Notes: generated by a model from the letters alone, not told the origin. Numbered from the stretch's first letter, positions 16,179-24,170 are shown. The stretch is 29,076 nucleotides of DNA from RACS-047 sp031553855 (GCA_031553855.1 JAVBKW010000018.1:1-29076), one strand, 5' to 3'. Numbers and translations: made by a program.

Positions 16179-17657
16179 ATGAAAAACTTTAGGAAAATTA
16201 TTGCGGCGGTACTTTTCGCGCTGATTGTGTTTTCGCTTACGGCGTGCAGCCAGGACACCCTTAAGGAAATTTCTAAGGATCTAAGCGTTTATACTATAGA
16301 GGCGGTGCTGAGCGATGAGAATAAAACTTTGGAAGTAAAGCAAACGGTAGATTACTGCAATAATTTTGAAGTGGAGCTGTACGACCTGTATTTTCATCTT
16401 TACCCCAACGCCTACCGCGAAAACGCGCGGTTCACTCCGTTCTATGCAGGAGAGGAGGCGGAGGCTTATCCGCTGGGCAAATCCTACGGCGGCATACAGA
16501 TAAACACAGTCAAGGTAAACGGCTCGGAGCTTACTCCCGAAATAGGCGGGCAGGACGAGGATATTTTAATAGTCACTTTTAATAAATCGCTTATGCCTAC
16601 AGAGCGCGTTTGCATAGAAATGACTTACACTGTAAATATACCGGCAGTCCGTCACCGTTTCGGCTATTATAATAAGACGATAAATTTAGGCAACTTTTAT
16701 CCCATAGCCTGTATGTACGAGAACGGCGAATTTGACGCGCATCCCTACTACGCAAACGGCGACCCTTTTTACTCCGACATAGCAAACTATACGGTGTCCA
16801 TAACCGCGCCGTCAAAATATACGGCGGCAATGAGCGGGGATACGCACAAAACAGTAAGCGGCGAGAATATAACGTGGAAAGCCCAGACGAAGGCAATGCG
16901 TGATTTTGCGGTAGTATTGGGCGAATTTGAAGTAAAAACCGCTAAAGCGGGGAATAAGACGGTCAACTATTATTTTTACAACGACCCCGAATCCGACAGG
17001 TCCTTACAGGCTGCCGCCGATTCGGTCGTAACGTATACGGATATGTTCGGCGCCTATCCCTACGATACGCTGGCTGTTGTGCAGACGCATTTTTTAGTGG
17101 GCGGAATGGAATATCCCGGGCTGGTTTACATTTCCGATAACTCTAGAATAACGCCGGAAATCTACCGCGACATTATCCTGCACGAAACGGCGCACCAGTG
17201 GTGGTACGCGGCGGTGGGCAACGATCAGGTAAAGTACGCGTGGCTGGACGAAACCATAACCGAATATTCAGCAACGCTTTTTTACGAAAAAAACCCGCAG
17301 TACAATGTTGAGTATTCCGCACGCATCGCCGACGCTTTGCAAAGCTTTGCCCTCTACTGCGACCTTAATTCCGCGGGCCTTGATACGTCTATGGACCGCC
17401 GCCTGCCGGACTACCGCTCAAGCCTTGAATATACGTTTATGGCCTACACTAAAGGTCAGGTAATGCTCGATACCCTGCGCGTTATGATAGGCGACAAGGC
17501 ATTCTTTGGCGCGCTTAAAAGCTATTATAACGAAAACTATCTTAAAATAGCCAAGCCCGACAACTTAATCGCGGCGTTTGAAAAGGCTTCAAAGCGCGAT
17601 CTTTCCGGCTTCTTTGAAACGTGGCTGACAGGAAAAGAAATAACTTTCGGTAAATGA
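16179..17657 (+). CDS. M1-family zinc metallopeptidase, lipoprotein
   Basis: A 492-aa membrane-bound aminopeptidase-like protein (gluzincin, M1 family). Residues 1-22 are a lipoprotein signal peptide ending SLTAC, with lipidated Cys23. The zinc site is His335-Glu336-x-x-His339 with Glu358 eighteen residues later, the exact M1 spacing HEXXH-x18-E. GGMEYPG upstream replaces the classic GAMEN substrate motif, as in many bacterial members. The protein ends soon after the catalytic domain and so lacks the large helical C-terminal domain of classical aminopeptidase N. AGGAGGAAGG just before the ATG at 16179 fixes the start; an open frame further upstream runs through the repeat and is not coding. 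Likely role: peptide trimming outside the cell. Confidence 0.9.
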   Translation: MKNFRKIIAAVLFALIVFSLTACSQDTLKEISKDLSVYTIEAVLSDENKTLEVKQTVDYCNNFEVELYDLYFHLYPNAYRENARFTPFYAGEEAEAYPLGKSYGGIQINTVKVNGSELTPEIGGQDEDILIVTFNKSLMPTERVCIEMTYTVNIPAVRHRFGYYNKTINLGNFYPIACMYENGEFDAHPYYANGDPFYSDIANYTVSITAPSKYTAAMSGDTHKTVSGENITWKAQTKAMRDFAVVLGEFEVKTAKAGNKTVNYYFYNDPESDRSLQAAADSVVTYTDMFGAYPYDTLAVVQTHFLVGGMEYPGLVYISDNSRITPEIYRDIILHETAHQWWYAAVGNDQVKYAWLDETITEYSATLFYEKNPQYNVEYSARIADALQSFALYCDLNSAGLDTSMDRRLPDYRSSLEYTFMAYTKGQVMLDTLRVMIGDKAFFGALKSYYNENYLKIAKPDNLIAAFEKASKRDLSGFFETWLTGKEITFGK

Positions 17658-17663
17658 TATTAC

Positions 17664-17808
17664 TTATCCACAATCCACAAAACAGTCCACTTATGCACAT
17701 AATATGTGGATAACTCTGTGGAAAAGTGTTTAACTTGCCATATTTTGACACGTTTTACGGTTTCATAAATAAAAAACTATGAAATTATGCTGTTTTTATT
17801 GTGTAAAA
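17664..17808. promoter_or_regulatory. Cluster of five DnaA boxes, possible replication origin
   Basis: Five 9-mers match TTWTNCACA: TTATCCACA at 17664-17672 (+) and TTATGCACA at 17691-17699 (+), with TGTGGATAA at 17705-17713, TGTGGAAAA at 17717-17725 and TGTGTAAAA at 17800-17808 on the minus strand. Two are the perfect TTATCCACA form. The second and third are an inverted pair five bases apart. A sixth degenerate box (CAATCCACA) overlaps the first. An AT-rich stretch (about 17753-17820) could be the unwinding element. The spacing TGTGGATAACTCTGTGGAAA resembles Firmicutes oriC regions. It fills the 171-bp gap between the peptidase and amidase genes. Confidence 0.65.
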
Positions 17809-17828
17809 CTAAATTTTGAGGGAAACAA

Positions 17829-18527
17829 ATGTTTGTATTGCTGAAAAAAAAGTCTATCATTATAACAGCCGTCGTCGTCGCGCTTATAATCGCGTTTTGC
17901 TGCATAGTTTTTGCCGTTGCCAACGAGTCAGAGGCCGCGCCGAAAAACGGTAAGGTGGTCGTGATCGACGCCGGGCACGGCGGTATCGACGGCGGAGTTG
18001 CCGGAGCTGCGACGGGCGTTAAGGAAAGCGACGTCAACCTAGCCGTCGCAAGGAGCTTAAAGCATTTTCTCGCCTCCAAGGGCTACACCGTAGTTATGAC
18101 GCGCTCAACAACAGACGGGCTCTACGGTATGGCCACTAAAGGGCGCAAGGTCAAGGATATGGAGGCAAGAAAGGAGATAATCGCTAAAGCGCGTCCGGAC
18201 CTAGTAGTTTCCATACATCAAAATTCCTATCCGCGCGCTCAGGAAAAAGGCGCACAGGTCTTTTATGCGCCAAAATCGGAGCAGGGCAGAGAGGTTGCGC
18301 TCACTATGCAGCAAATGCTGAACCTCAACCTGGATTCCGTGCGCGTGCCCAAAGAGGGCGACTACTATATTCTTCAATGCTCGCAATACCCCTCGATGCT
18401 CATCGAGTGCGGATTTTTGTCGAACCCGGCTGAGGAAAAGCTTCTTGTTTCGGCAACCTATCAGGAAAAAGTCGCCTACACGATTTTCACAGGCATTCAT
18501 ACAATACTTTACGGCGAAAATATTTAA
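17829..18527 (+). CDS. cwlD: N-acetylmuramoyl-L-alanine amidase, CwlD type
   Basis: A 232-aa amidase of the Amidase_3 family, which removes the peptide from muramic acid in peptidoglycan. Residues 9-31 form a signal-anchor helix. The zinc and catalytic residues are all present: His50 in DAGHGG, Glu66 in KESDVN, His130 in SIHQNS and Glu193 in IECGFLSN. The size and the single N-terminal helix fit CwlD, which in endospore formers makes the muramic delta-lactam of the spore cortex; without other sporulation genes here the sporulation role is inference. The ribosome binding site is weak (GAGGGAAACAA). A TTGACA at 17745-17750 within the DnaA-box region may be its -35 element, but no good -10 is at the right distance. 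Confidence 0.88.
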   Translation: MFVLLKKKSIIITAVVVALIIAFCCIVFAVANESEAAPKNGKVVVIDAGHGGIDGGVAGAATGVKESDVNLAVARSLKHFLASKGYTVVMTRSTTDGLYGMATKGRKVKDMEARKEIIAKARPDLVVSIHQNSYPRAQEKGAQVFYAPKSEQGREVALTMQQMLNLNLDSVRVPKEGDYYILQCSQYPSMLIECGFLSNPAEEKLLVSATYQEKVAYTIFTGIHTILYGENI

Positions 18528-18562
18528 GCCATTACTTCAAATAATAAAAACCTTCAAAAAGG

Positions 18563-18588
18563 GCAGCGCATCAAACCGCTGCTTTTTT
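18563..18588 (+). terminator. Terminator after the amidase gene
   Basis: GCAGCG (18563-18568) pairs with CGCTGC (18577-18582) over an 8-nt loop and is followed by six T. It separates the amidase unit from the aro operon. Confidence 0.8.
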
Positions 18589-18649
18589 AGCTTTAGCAAA
18601 TATCGCCGTTTGGCGACAAAAAAGATTCAACAGAGAGGCGGCATTATGC

Positions 18650-18678
18650 TTGAAATAAAGTGCAAAAAATGTTAAGAT
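18650..18678 (+). promoter_or_regulatory. Promoter of the aro operon
   Basis: TTGAAA at 18650-18655 and TAAGAT at 18673-18678 with a 17-bp spacer, giving a start near 18685 and a leader of about 33 nt. The leader holds no terminator hairpin and no aromatic-codon leader peptide, so attenuation is not indicated. Confidence 0.6.
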
Positions 18679-18717
18679 AGAAGCATATTTACTATATATA
18701 GTTTCGGAGAAAAAAAT

Positions 18718-19881
18718 ATGCTGCGCTATTTAACTTCCGGCGAAAGCCACGGGCAGGGTATCACCGTCATAATCGAGGGCATACCCGCAAATTTAAAGGT
18801 CGATATCGATAAGATAAACGGCGAGCTTTTTAAGCGTCAGTCGGGCTATGGGCGCGGCGGCAGAATGAAGATTGAAACCGATAAGGCGGAAATTTTCTCC
18901 GGCGTCCGTGCAGGCCTGACTACCGGCGCGCCCGTCACTATGATAGTCTATAATAAGGACTATGAAAACTGGCGCGATATTATAGGTTATTACGCCGCCG
19001 ATACACAGGCAAAAAAAGTTACAAAAGTGCGCCCCGGCCATGCCGACCTTGCCGGGTGTATAAAGTACGGTCAAAAAGACGCGCGAAATATTTTGGAAAG
19101 AGCGTCTGCGCGCGAGACCTCCGCAAGGGTGGCCGCTGGCGCGCTGTGCAAGCAGATGCTCTCTGAAATCGGAATTACTCTTGCCTCGCAGGTGCTTAGC
19201 ATAGGCGGCGTAAAATGTTCGGATACGCCGTCGGACGTAGAAACCATTTTGGCAAAAACCTCCGGCTCCGTTTTACTTACGGCGGACGAAAATGCCGAAA
19301 AGGAAATGATAAAACTCATCGATAAAGCTAAAGAGCGGGGCGACACTCTCGGCGGCAGAATAGAGCTTATCGCGGCGGGGATGCCCGTCGGCGTAGGCAG
19401 CCATATCCAGTACGACAGAAAGCTCGACTACATCGTTTCGGGGCACCTTGCCTCTGTTCAGGCCGTTAAAAGCGTATCTATCGGCGCAGGCGAAGAATAT
19501 GAGAGCAAAACAGGCTCTCAAATACACGACGAAATCTTTTTTGAGGACGGCGGGATTTTTAGAAAAACCAACAACTCAGGCGGCATAGAGGGCGGCATTT
19601 CAAACGGCGAAGATATCGTTGTGCGCGCGGTTATCAAGCCTATCCCCACGCTTATGAAAGGATTAAGCACGGTCGATATAATAACGGGAGAAAAATGTAC
19701 CGCGGCGACGGAAAGGAGCGACGTTTGCGCCGTTCCCGCGGCGGCGGTCGTATGCGAAAACGCTTTGGCTCTCGCGCTTAGTATGGCTATCTTAAACGAC
19801 TTCGGCTCGGATAATATGGACGAACTCAAAGACAGGGTTCTAAAAAGAAGGCAGGCGGCAAATGATTTTATCGGCAAATGA
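18718..19881 (+). CDS. aroC: Chorismate synthase
   Basis: Converts EPSP to chorismate with reduced FMN, the last step of the shikimate pathway. At 387 aa it has the usual length. Signatures in order are GESHGQG near the start, RQSGYGRGGRMKIETD, RPGHAD, ERASARETSARVAAGA, SGGIEGGISNG and the C-terminal ERSDVCAVPAAAVV. GGAGA at 18706-18710 sets the start. It is the first gene of the six-gene aro operon although it encodes the final step, and its end overlaps aroB by 20 bases in another frame, which points to coupled translation. Confidence 0.97.
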   Translation: MLRYLTSGESHGQGITVIIEGIPANLKVDIDKINGELFKRQSGYGRGGRMKIETDKAEIFSGVRAGLTTGAPVTMIVYNKDYENWRDIIGYYAADTQAKKVTKVRPGHADLAGCIKYGQKDARNILERASARETSARVAAGALCKQMLSEIGITLASQVLSIGGVKCSDTPSDVETILAKTSGSVLLTADENAEKEMIKLIDKAKERGDTLGGRIELIAAGMPVGVGSHIQYDRKLDYIVSGHLASVQAVKSVSIGAGEEYESKTGSQIHDEIFFEDGGIFRKTNNSGGIEGGISNGEDIVVRAVIKPIPTLMKGLSTVDIITGEKCTAATERSDVCAVPAAAVVCENALALALSMAILNDFGSDNMDELKDRVLKRRQAANDFIGK

Positions 19882-20872
19882 TTTAACTGACGCTATCCGC
19901 TCTGTTATGAGTGAAGAAAACGTTTTTGTTCTCACCGACGAAAACGTTGCAAGGCTCTACGCGCCGCTTTTTGAAAATGTAAAAAAATACGTTATCAAGC
20001 CGGGCGAGGACAGCAAAACTTTAGACTCAATCAAGGCGATAGCCGGGGCAATGCTCAAAAACGGAATGAACCGCAAATCTAAGCTTGTTGCGGCAGGCGG
20101 CGGCGTAGTAGGCGATATCGGCGGGTTTACGGCGGCGGTATTTATGCGCGGGATAGAATGGGTCAGCGTTCCCACTACGCTTTTAGCGCAGGTCGATTCG
20201 GGCATCGGCGGCAAAACCGGCGTGGACTTAGACGACTATAAAAACATTCTCGGCGCGTTCCACCAGCCGTCGGATATCCTTATATCAGGCCATTTCCTTC
20301 AAACGCTGCCCGAGCGCGAAAGATTGTGCGGCATAGGTGAGATAGTCAAGACCTCTTTCCTGCACGCGCCGCTTTTCGAGCTGTTAAGCTCAAAGCTCAA
20401 TAAGCTTATCGCGTTCGAGCCTGAAGCCGTAGGCGAGTGCGTTAAAATGTGCGCCGCGTTCAAAGAGGATATCGTAGCGCAGGACGAAAAAGAAACGTCG
20501 GGGCTGCGTAAGATACTTAATCTCGGCCACACCGTCGGCCACGCGATAGAAAAGGCGGACAAGCATGTGCTTTCGCACGGCGAATACGTTTTGTGGGGGC
20601 TGCTGATCGAAGGCTTTATTACAAAAAAGTTTGTGAACGCGCAGGTGGGCATGTACAGCGAAAATATCGTTAAGCGCGTTTTAAAAGGCCGCACGCTGAA
20701 GTTCGACGTAAACGAGGTCGCCGACGCCGCATTATCGGATAAGAAAAACGAAAACGGCCGCATTTCGATAATTGCCGTTATCGATAAGGGCAGCACAAGA
20801 GAGCTGTTTTTCTCAAAGAAAGAAATCATAACCGGCCTTGAGGGCGCAAAGAAAGAGTTCGGCATAATTTAG
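19862..20872 (+). CDS. aroB: 3-Dehydroquinate synthase
   Basis: Cyclises DAHP to 3-dehydroquinate using NAD and a divalent metal, the second step of the pathway. The 336 aa are slightly short for the family (about 345-365) because the N-terminus is trimmed. The NAD-binding and active-site core reads GGGVVGDIGGFTAAVFMRG, PTTLLAQVDSGIGGKTGVD and KNILGAFHQP. Metal ligands are in LNLGHTVGHAIE and SHGEYVLWG. The ATG lies 20 bases before the aroC stop; the only other nearby ATG, at 19878, is out of frame. Confidence 0.96.
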   Translation: MILSANDLTDAIRSVMSEENVFVLTDENVARLYAPLFENVKKYVIKPGEDSKTLDSIKAIAGAMLKNGMNRKSKLVAAGGGVVGDIGGFTAAVFMRGIEWVSVPTTLLAQVDSGIGGKTGVDLDDYKNILGAFHQPSDILISGHFLQTLPERERLCGIGEIVKTSFLHAPLFELLSSKLNKLIAFEPEAVGECVKMCAAFKEDIVAQDEKETSGLRKILNLGHTVGHAIEKADKHVLSHGEYVLWGLLIEGFITKKFVNAQVGMYSENIVKRVLKGRTLKFDVNEVADAALSDKKNENGRISIIAVIDKGSTRELFFSKKEIITGLEGAKKEFGII

Positions 20873-20895
20873 CCGCAAAATCATAAGGAAACTAT

Positions 20896-22155
20896 ATGCA
20901 AAGAAAAGCGGAGCCTATAAAAAGCTTTAATAAAACAATCAATATCCCGCCGGATAAAAGCATTTCGCACAGAGCCGTAATGCTGGGCGCGCTGGCGTGC
21001 GGTGAAAGTACTGTACGCAACGCGCTTTTGAGCGAGGATATACTTTCTACTATTGATTGTATGCAAAAGCTCGGCGCGGATATAAGCCGTGAAAACGGTA
21101 TGATAAAGATCCGGGGAATAAAGGATTTTATAAGCACAGAGCTTTACGCTGGCAATTCCGGCACGACTATGCGGCTGCTCACAGGAGTTTTAGCCGCGCA
21201 AAAGGGCGGAGTTTTTAGTTTTTTAGGCGATGAGTCGCTGTCAAAACGGCCGATGAAACGCGTTTCCGAGCCGCTCTCGCTAATGGGTGCGGATATCGTA
21301 ACGTGCGGCGGCTGCGCGCCGCTTTTAATAAACGGCAGAAAGCTCAAAGGTATCGACTATCAAATGCCCGTCGATTCGGCGCAGGTCAAGTCCGCGGTGC
21401 TGCTTGCGGGGCTTTTTGCAGGCGGCGAAACCCTCGTGCGCGAAAACGTCAAATCGCGCGACCACACGGAAATAATGCTCAAAACTATGGGCGCGCACAT
21501 CAAAACGGACGGACTTAGTGTCAGTATAAAGAAAAGCGTATTAAAGCCGGTAGATATAACGGTTCCGGGCGATATTTCCTCAGCCGCTTTCCCGCTAGTG
21601 CTGGCGGCCGTTAAAAACGGAGCGTATTTAAAGGCTCAAAACGTGGGCATAAATCCCACGAGAACGGGAATTTTGAAGGTTTTCGATATGGCGGGCGTAG
21701 ATTATACTTTGAGTAATTTCAGCCAAAGCGGCGAAATGACGGCCGATATCGAGGTGCGCGGCGGCAAAAAACTTAAGTGCTTTGAAATTGAAAAAGAGCT
21801 TGTGCCGAGCTTAGTGGACGAGATACCCGTAATTGCAGTGCTTGCCTGTTTTTGCGCGGGTACGACCGTTATAAGCGGAGCGGCGGAGCTTAAGGTCAAG
21901 GAAAGCAACCGGATAGATACGGTTGCGGCAATGCTTAAAATGATGGGCGCGGACGTCGAAACAAAGAGCGACGGCTTAATAATAAAGGGCAAAGGCGGCT
22001 TGAAAGGCGGCGCGCTGATTGAAACGCGCAAAGACCACCGCATTGCAATGAGCGCGGCGATAGCGGGCGCATTGTCGGAAAACGGCGCGGAAATTATCGA
22101 CGCCGAATGCGTGGACGTCAGCTATCCGGCCTTTTTTGAGCAGCTGGGGCTGTAA
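20896..22155 (+). CDS. aroA: 3-Phosphoshikimate 1-carboxyvinyltransferase (EPSP synthase)
   Basis: Transfers enolpyruvyl from phosphoenolpyruvate to shikimate 3-phosphate. The 419-aa chain has PDKSISHRA near the N-terminus, NSGTTMRLLTG (the phosphoenolpyruvate loop), DSAQVKSAVLLAGLF, SAAFPLV, VDEIPVIAVLA, ELKVKESNRI and KDHRIAMSAA. The loop has Gly-Thr-Thr-Met where many enzymes have Gly-Thr-Ala-Met/Ile; the effect on inhibitor sensitivity cannot be judged here. AAGGAAA before the ATG supports the start. The stop codon coincides with the left end of hairpin element C, which separates the gene from aroE. Confidence 0.97.
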   Translation: MQRKAEPIKSFNKTINIPPDKSISHRAVMLGALACGESTVRNALLSEDILSTIDCMQKLGADISRENGMIKIRGIKDFISTELYAGNSGTTMRLLTGVLAAQKGGVFSFLGDESLSKRPMKRVSEPLSLMGADIVTCGGCAPLLINGRKLKGIDYQMPVDSAQVKSAVLLAGLFAGGETLVRENVKSRDHTEIMLKTMGAHIKTDGLSVSIKKSVLKPVDITVPGDISSAAFPLVLAAVKNGAYLKAQNVGINPTRTGILKVFDMAGVDYTLSNFSQSGEMTADIEVRGGKKLKCFEIEKELVPSLVDEIPVIAVLACFCAGTTVISGAAELKVKESNRIDTVAAMLKMMGADVETKSDGLIIKGKGGLKGGALIETRKDHRIAMSAAIAGALSENGAEIIDAECVDVSYPAFFEQLGL

Positions 22156-22316
22156 GCCTGAGAGTGTGAGTCCAATTAATTTTAAGCTGCGTCTTTTCTG
22201 CTAGAAAACCCCTTCTTTTCTTGCTAATAGCGGTGCTATGAGCTGCAAAAACAAGTGATATTCTATCTAAAAAATACTTGCTTAAAATGTAATCAACTCC
22301 AGTCACAGACTTGTTA
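22153..22316. repeat. Hairpin element, copy C
   Basis: A 164-bp relative of copy B, about four-fifths identical and with the same core CTTCTTTTCTTG ... CTGCAAAAACAAG. The tip is CTAATAGC (22224-22231) / GCTATGAG (22235-22242), with one mispair. The left end TAAGCCTG begins at the aroA stop codon and the right end GACTTGTTA stops where the AAGGA ribosome binding site of aroE (22316-22320) begins. It therefore fills the whole aroA-aroE gap. Any aro transcript would carry it as a large hairpin. Confidence 0.85.
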
Positions 22317-22330
22317 AGGACGAAAAAATA

Positions 22331-23107
22331 ATGAAAAAATTTGTTTTGCTCGGCGAAAATATCGCTTACAGCCTTTCGCCGAAAATCCACAGTTTAATAT
22401 ATGAGCATATGGGCATAAAAGCGGATTACGGCCTTTTATCAGCGACAAAAGCGGAATTGCCTTTTAAAATCGACTACTTAAGGCCGCTTGAGGGTTTCAA
22501 CGTCACGCAGCCGCATAAAAACGATATCGTGTCTTATCTTGACGCAAATAAATCCGAGTTTTCCGCCGTCAACACCGTAAAAAACGAGAACGGAAAACTC
22601 ACCGGCTACAATACCGACGGGTTCGGCTTTTTAACGCATATCAAGGAAAACTATCCGGATATAAAGGGAAAAACCGTTCTTGTTTTAGGAGCGGGCGGAA
22701 TGGCGGAGGTCGCCGCTAAGGTTTTAATAAAGGAAGGCGCAAGCGTTTATATTTTAAACAGGACTTTTTCTAAGGCCGAAGAGCTTGCCTTTGCGTCCGG
22801 CGCGAAAGCCGTTAAAAGTGCGGAAAAAACCGCGCCGCATATAATAGTTAACTGCTCTAGTCAAGGCTTGCATGACGATGATTTTTGCCTGCCCGGTTTT
22901 GATGCTTCATTATTGGAATTTGCCTACGATACGATATATTTTGAAACCCCGTTTTCAAAAATTTTAAAAAGCAAAAATGTCAGAACGGTAAGCGGGCTTA
23001 AAATGCTGATATATCAGGCAATAAGAGCGGACGAAATATTTTTTGATACGGAAGTTAAGGATAAGGAAAAGCTTTGCCGCCATATAGAAAAAGCTTTGAA
23101 CGCTTAA
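22331..23107 (+). CDS. aroE: Shikimate dehydrogenase
   Basis: Reduces 3-dehydroshikimate to shikimate with NADPH. The 258 aa are slightly short for AroE. The substrate site shows SLSPKIH and NVTQPHKNDI with the catalytic Lys, then NTDG. The Rossmann loop reads LGAGGMAEVA rather than the common GAGGAARA, and NRTF follows strand 2 as expected for an NADP-binding member. The C-terminal SGLKMLIYQA helix is present. AAGGA at 22316-22320 precedes the ATG by 10 bases and directly touches the end of hairpin element C. Confidence 0.94.
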   Translation: MKKFVLLGENIAYSLSPKIHSLIYEHMGIKADYGLLSATKAELPFKIDYLRPLEGFNVTQPHKNDIVSYLDANKSEFSAVNTVKNENGKLTGYNTDGFGFLTHIKENYPDIKGKTVLVLGAGGMAEVAAKVLIKEGASVYILNRTFSKAEELAFASGAKAVKSAEKTAPHIIVNCSSQGLHDDDFCLPGFDASLLEFAYDTIYFETPFSKILKSKNVRTVSGLKMLIYQAIRADEIFFDTEVKDKEKLCRHIEKALNA

Positions 23108-23172
23108 AAAACGCTGAATAAACGCGGGCAGGCTTTCTGCGATTTCAAAAATATAATTTTACGGAGAAACAA

Positions 23173-23613
23173 ATGGAAATTTTAGTTATCAACGGGCCTA
23201 ATCTTAATATGCTGGGAGCAAGGGAGCCGTCGGTTTACGGCACGCAAACCCTTAAAGACATAGAAAAAATGATCGCGGACTACGAAAAGAACGCCAACTT
23301 CACTTTTTTTCAGTCCAATCACGAGGGCGCGATTATAGACGAGCTGCAACGCTTTACGGGCGAGGCGGTGATAATCAACGCGGGCGCGTTTACGCATTAC
23401 AGCTATGCGATATACGACGCGCTCAAAATGCTTAAAATTAAAAAGGCCGAGGTGCATATGTCGGATATAAAAAACCGCGAGCCGTTCAGGGCAAATTCCG
23501 TCCTCACCGCCGCCTGCGACGCCGTTTTCTACGGTTACGGAGCAAAAAGCTACCTTTACGCCGTTGACTTTATCTGCGGGCGCGACGTGTCCGCATTCTT
23601 AAAAAAGGACTAA
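23173..23613 (+). CDS. aroQ: 3-Dehydroquinate dehydratase, type II
   Basis: Dehydrates 3-dehydroquinate to 3-dehydroshikimate; the type II enzyme is usually a dodecamer. The 146 aa match the family. INGPNLNMLG is at the N-terminus, the catalytic Tyr22 is in REPSVYG, SNHEG is at residues 48-52, and the active-site His95 is in EVHMSD. Two positions depart from the common pattern: NAGAFTH for NPGAYTH, and Asp98 where the family usually has Asn (HLSN). ACGGAGA lies eight bases before the ATG. Confidence 0.95.
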   Translation: MEILVINGPNLNMLGAREPSVYGTQTLKDIEKMIADYEKNANFTFFQSNHEGAIIDELQRFTGEAVIINAGAFTHYSYAIYDALKMLKIKKAEVHMSDIKNREPFRANSVLTAACDAVFYGYGAKSYLYAVDFICGRDVSAFLKKD

Positions 23614-23620
23614 AAAAGCT

Positions 23621-24169
23621 GTGGAAAATCAGATTCAAAAGAACATAGCGCTTATCGGAATGATGGGAACGTTTAAATCGAGCGCGGGAAAGCTTGCCGC
23701 CGAAAAGCTTGATTTAGCGTTCTACGACTCCGACTCTTTAATAGAAGAGGAATGCGGCCAGAGTATCAGCGAAATTTTTGCTACATACGGCGAGGAGTAT
23801 TTCCGCGAAAAGGAAACTCAAAGCATAAAAAAACTTTCTCTTTTAAAGCGCGCCGTTATTTCCTGCGGCGGCGGCGTCGTGCTGAAGAAAGAAAACATAG
23901 AGAGCTTAAAACAAAACGGCATAATCATCCTTCTTAAGGCCAGCGCAGAGGCTGTTTATGAGCGCGTAAGGCAAAACAAAAACCGCCCGCTTATCGGCGC
24001 CGCCCCGACGCTTGAGGGCATAAGCGCGATTATGGCTAAGCGTAAAGCCTTGTACGAGGGCTGCTGCGACTACGCTATCGACAATACTTTTTTAACTTCC
24101 GTCCAAACGGCGGAGCAAATAGTTAAAATAGTCAAAATAATTTGTCAAGAAAGTCAAAATAGTATATAA
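23621..24169 (+). CDS. aroK: Shikimate kinase with altered Walker A motif
   Basis: Phosphorylates shikimate at O3 using ATP. The 182-aa chain starts with GTG at 23621, preceded by AAGGA at 23606-23610; the first in-frame ATG lies inside the P-loop and is too late. The Walker A loop is Gly13-Met-Met-Gly-Thr-Phe18-Lys19-Ser-Ser, with Phe where nearly all kinases have Gly. Substrate-binding residues are otherwise present: the Asp pair in DSDSLIEEE, FREKE, SCGGGVV and the lid arginine in NRPLIG. It ends in a -10 box that serves the next gene. It is the last aro gene of the operon. Confidence 0.92.
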   Translation: MENQIQKNIALIGMMGTFKSSAGKLAAEKLDLAFYDSDSLIEEECGQSISEIFATYGEEYFREKETQSIKKLSLLKRAVISCGGGVVLKKENIESLKQNGIIILLKASAEAVYERVRQNKNRPLIGAAPTLEGISAIMAKRKALYEGCCDYAIDNTFLTSVQTAEQIVKIVKIICQESQNSI

Positions 24170-24170
24170 T
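24142..24170 (+). promoter_or_regulatory. Promoter of the phosphohexomutase gene
   Basis: TTGTCA at 24142-24147 and TATAAT at 24165-24170 with a 17-bp spacer. The -10 box overlaps the aroK stop codon, and the start would be near 24177. This gives the mutase gene expression independent of the aro operon; no terminator separates them, so readthrough is also possible. Confidence 0.7.

Noticed and set aside
15899..16258. Minus-strand frame similar to another at 22118-22390 (both contain KYFLDR and STAISKKRRGFLA)
   Set aside because: The similarity arises only because both lie on copies of the hairpin element. Neither has a ribosome binding site, and the two are not found in copy A.
18646..18675. 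Nine-codon frame MLEIKCKKC before aroC, possible leader peptide
   Set aside because: It overlaps the predicted -35 and -10 boxes, so it would not be in the aro transcript, and it lacks aromatic codons. It could be the remnant of a zinc-ribbon gene.
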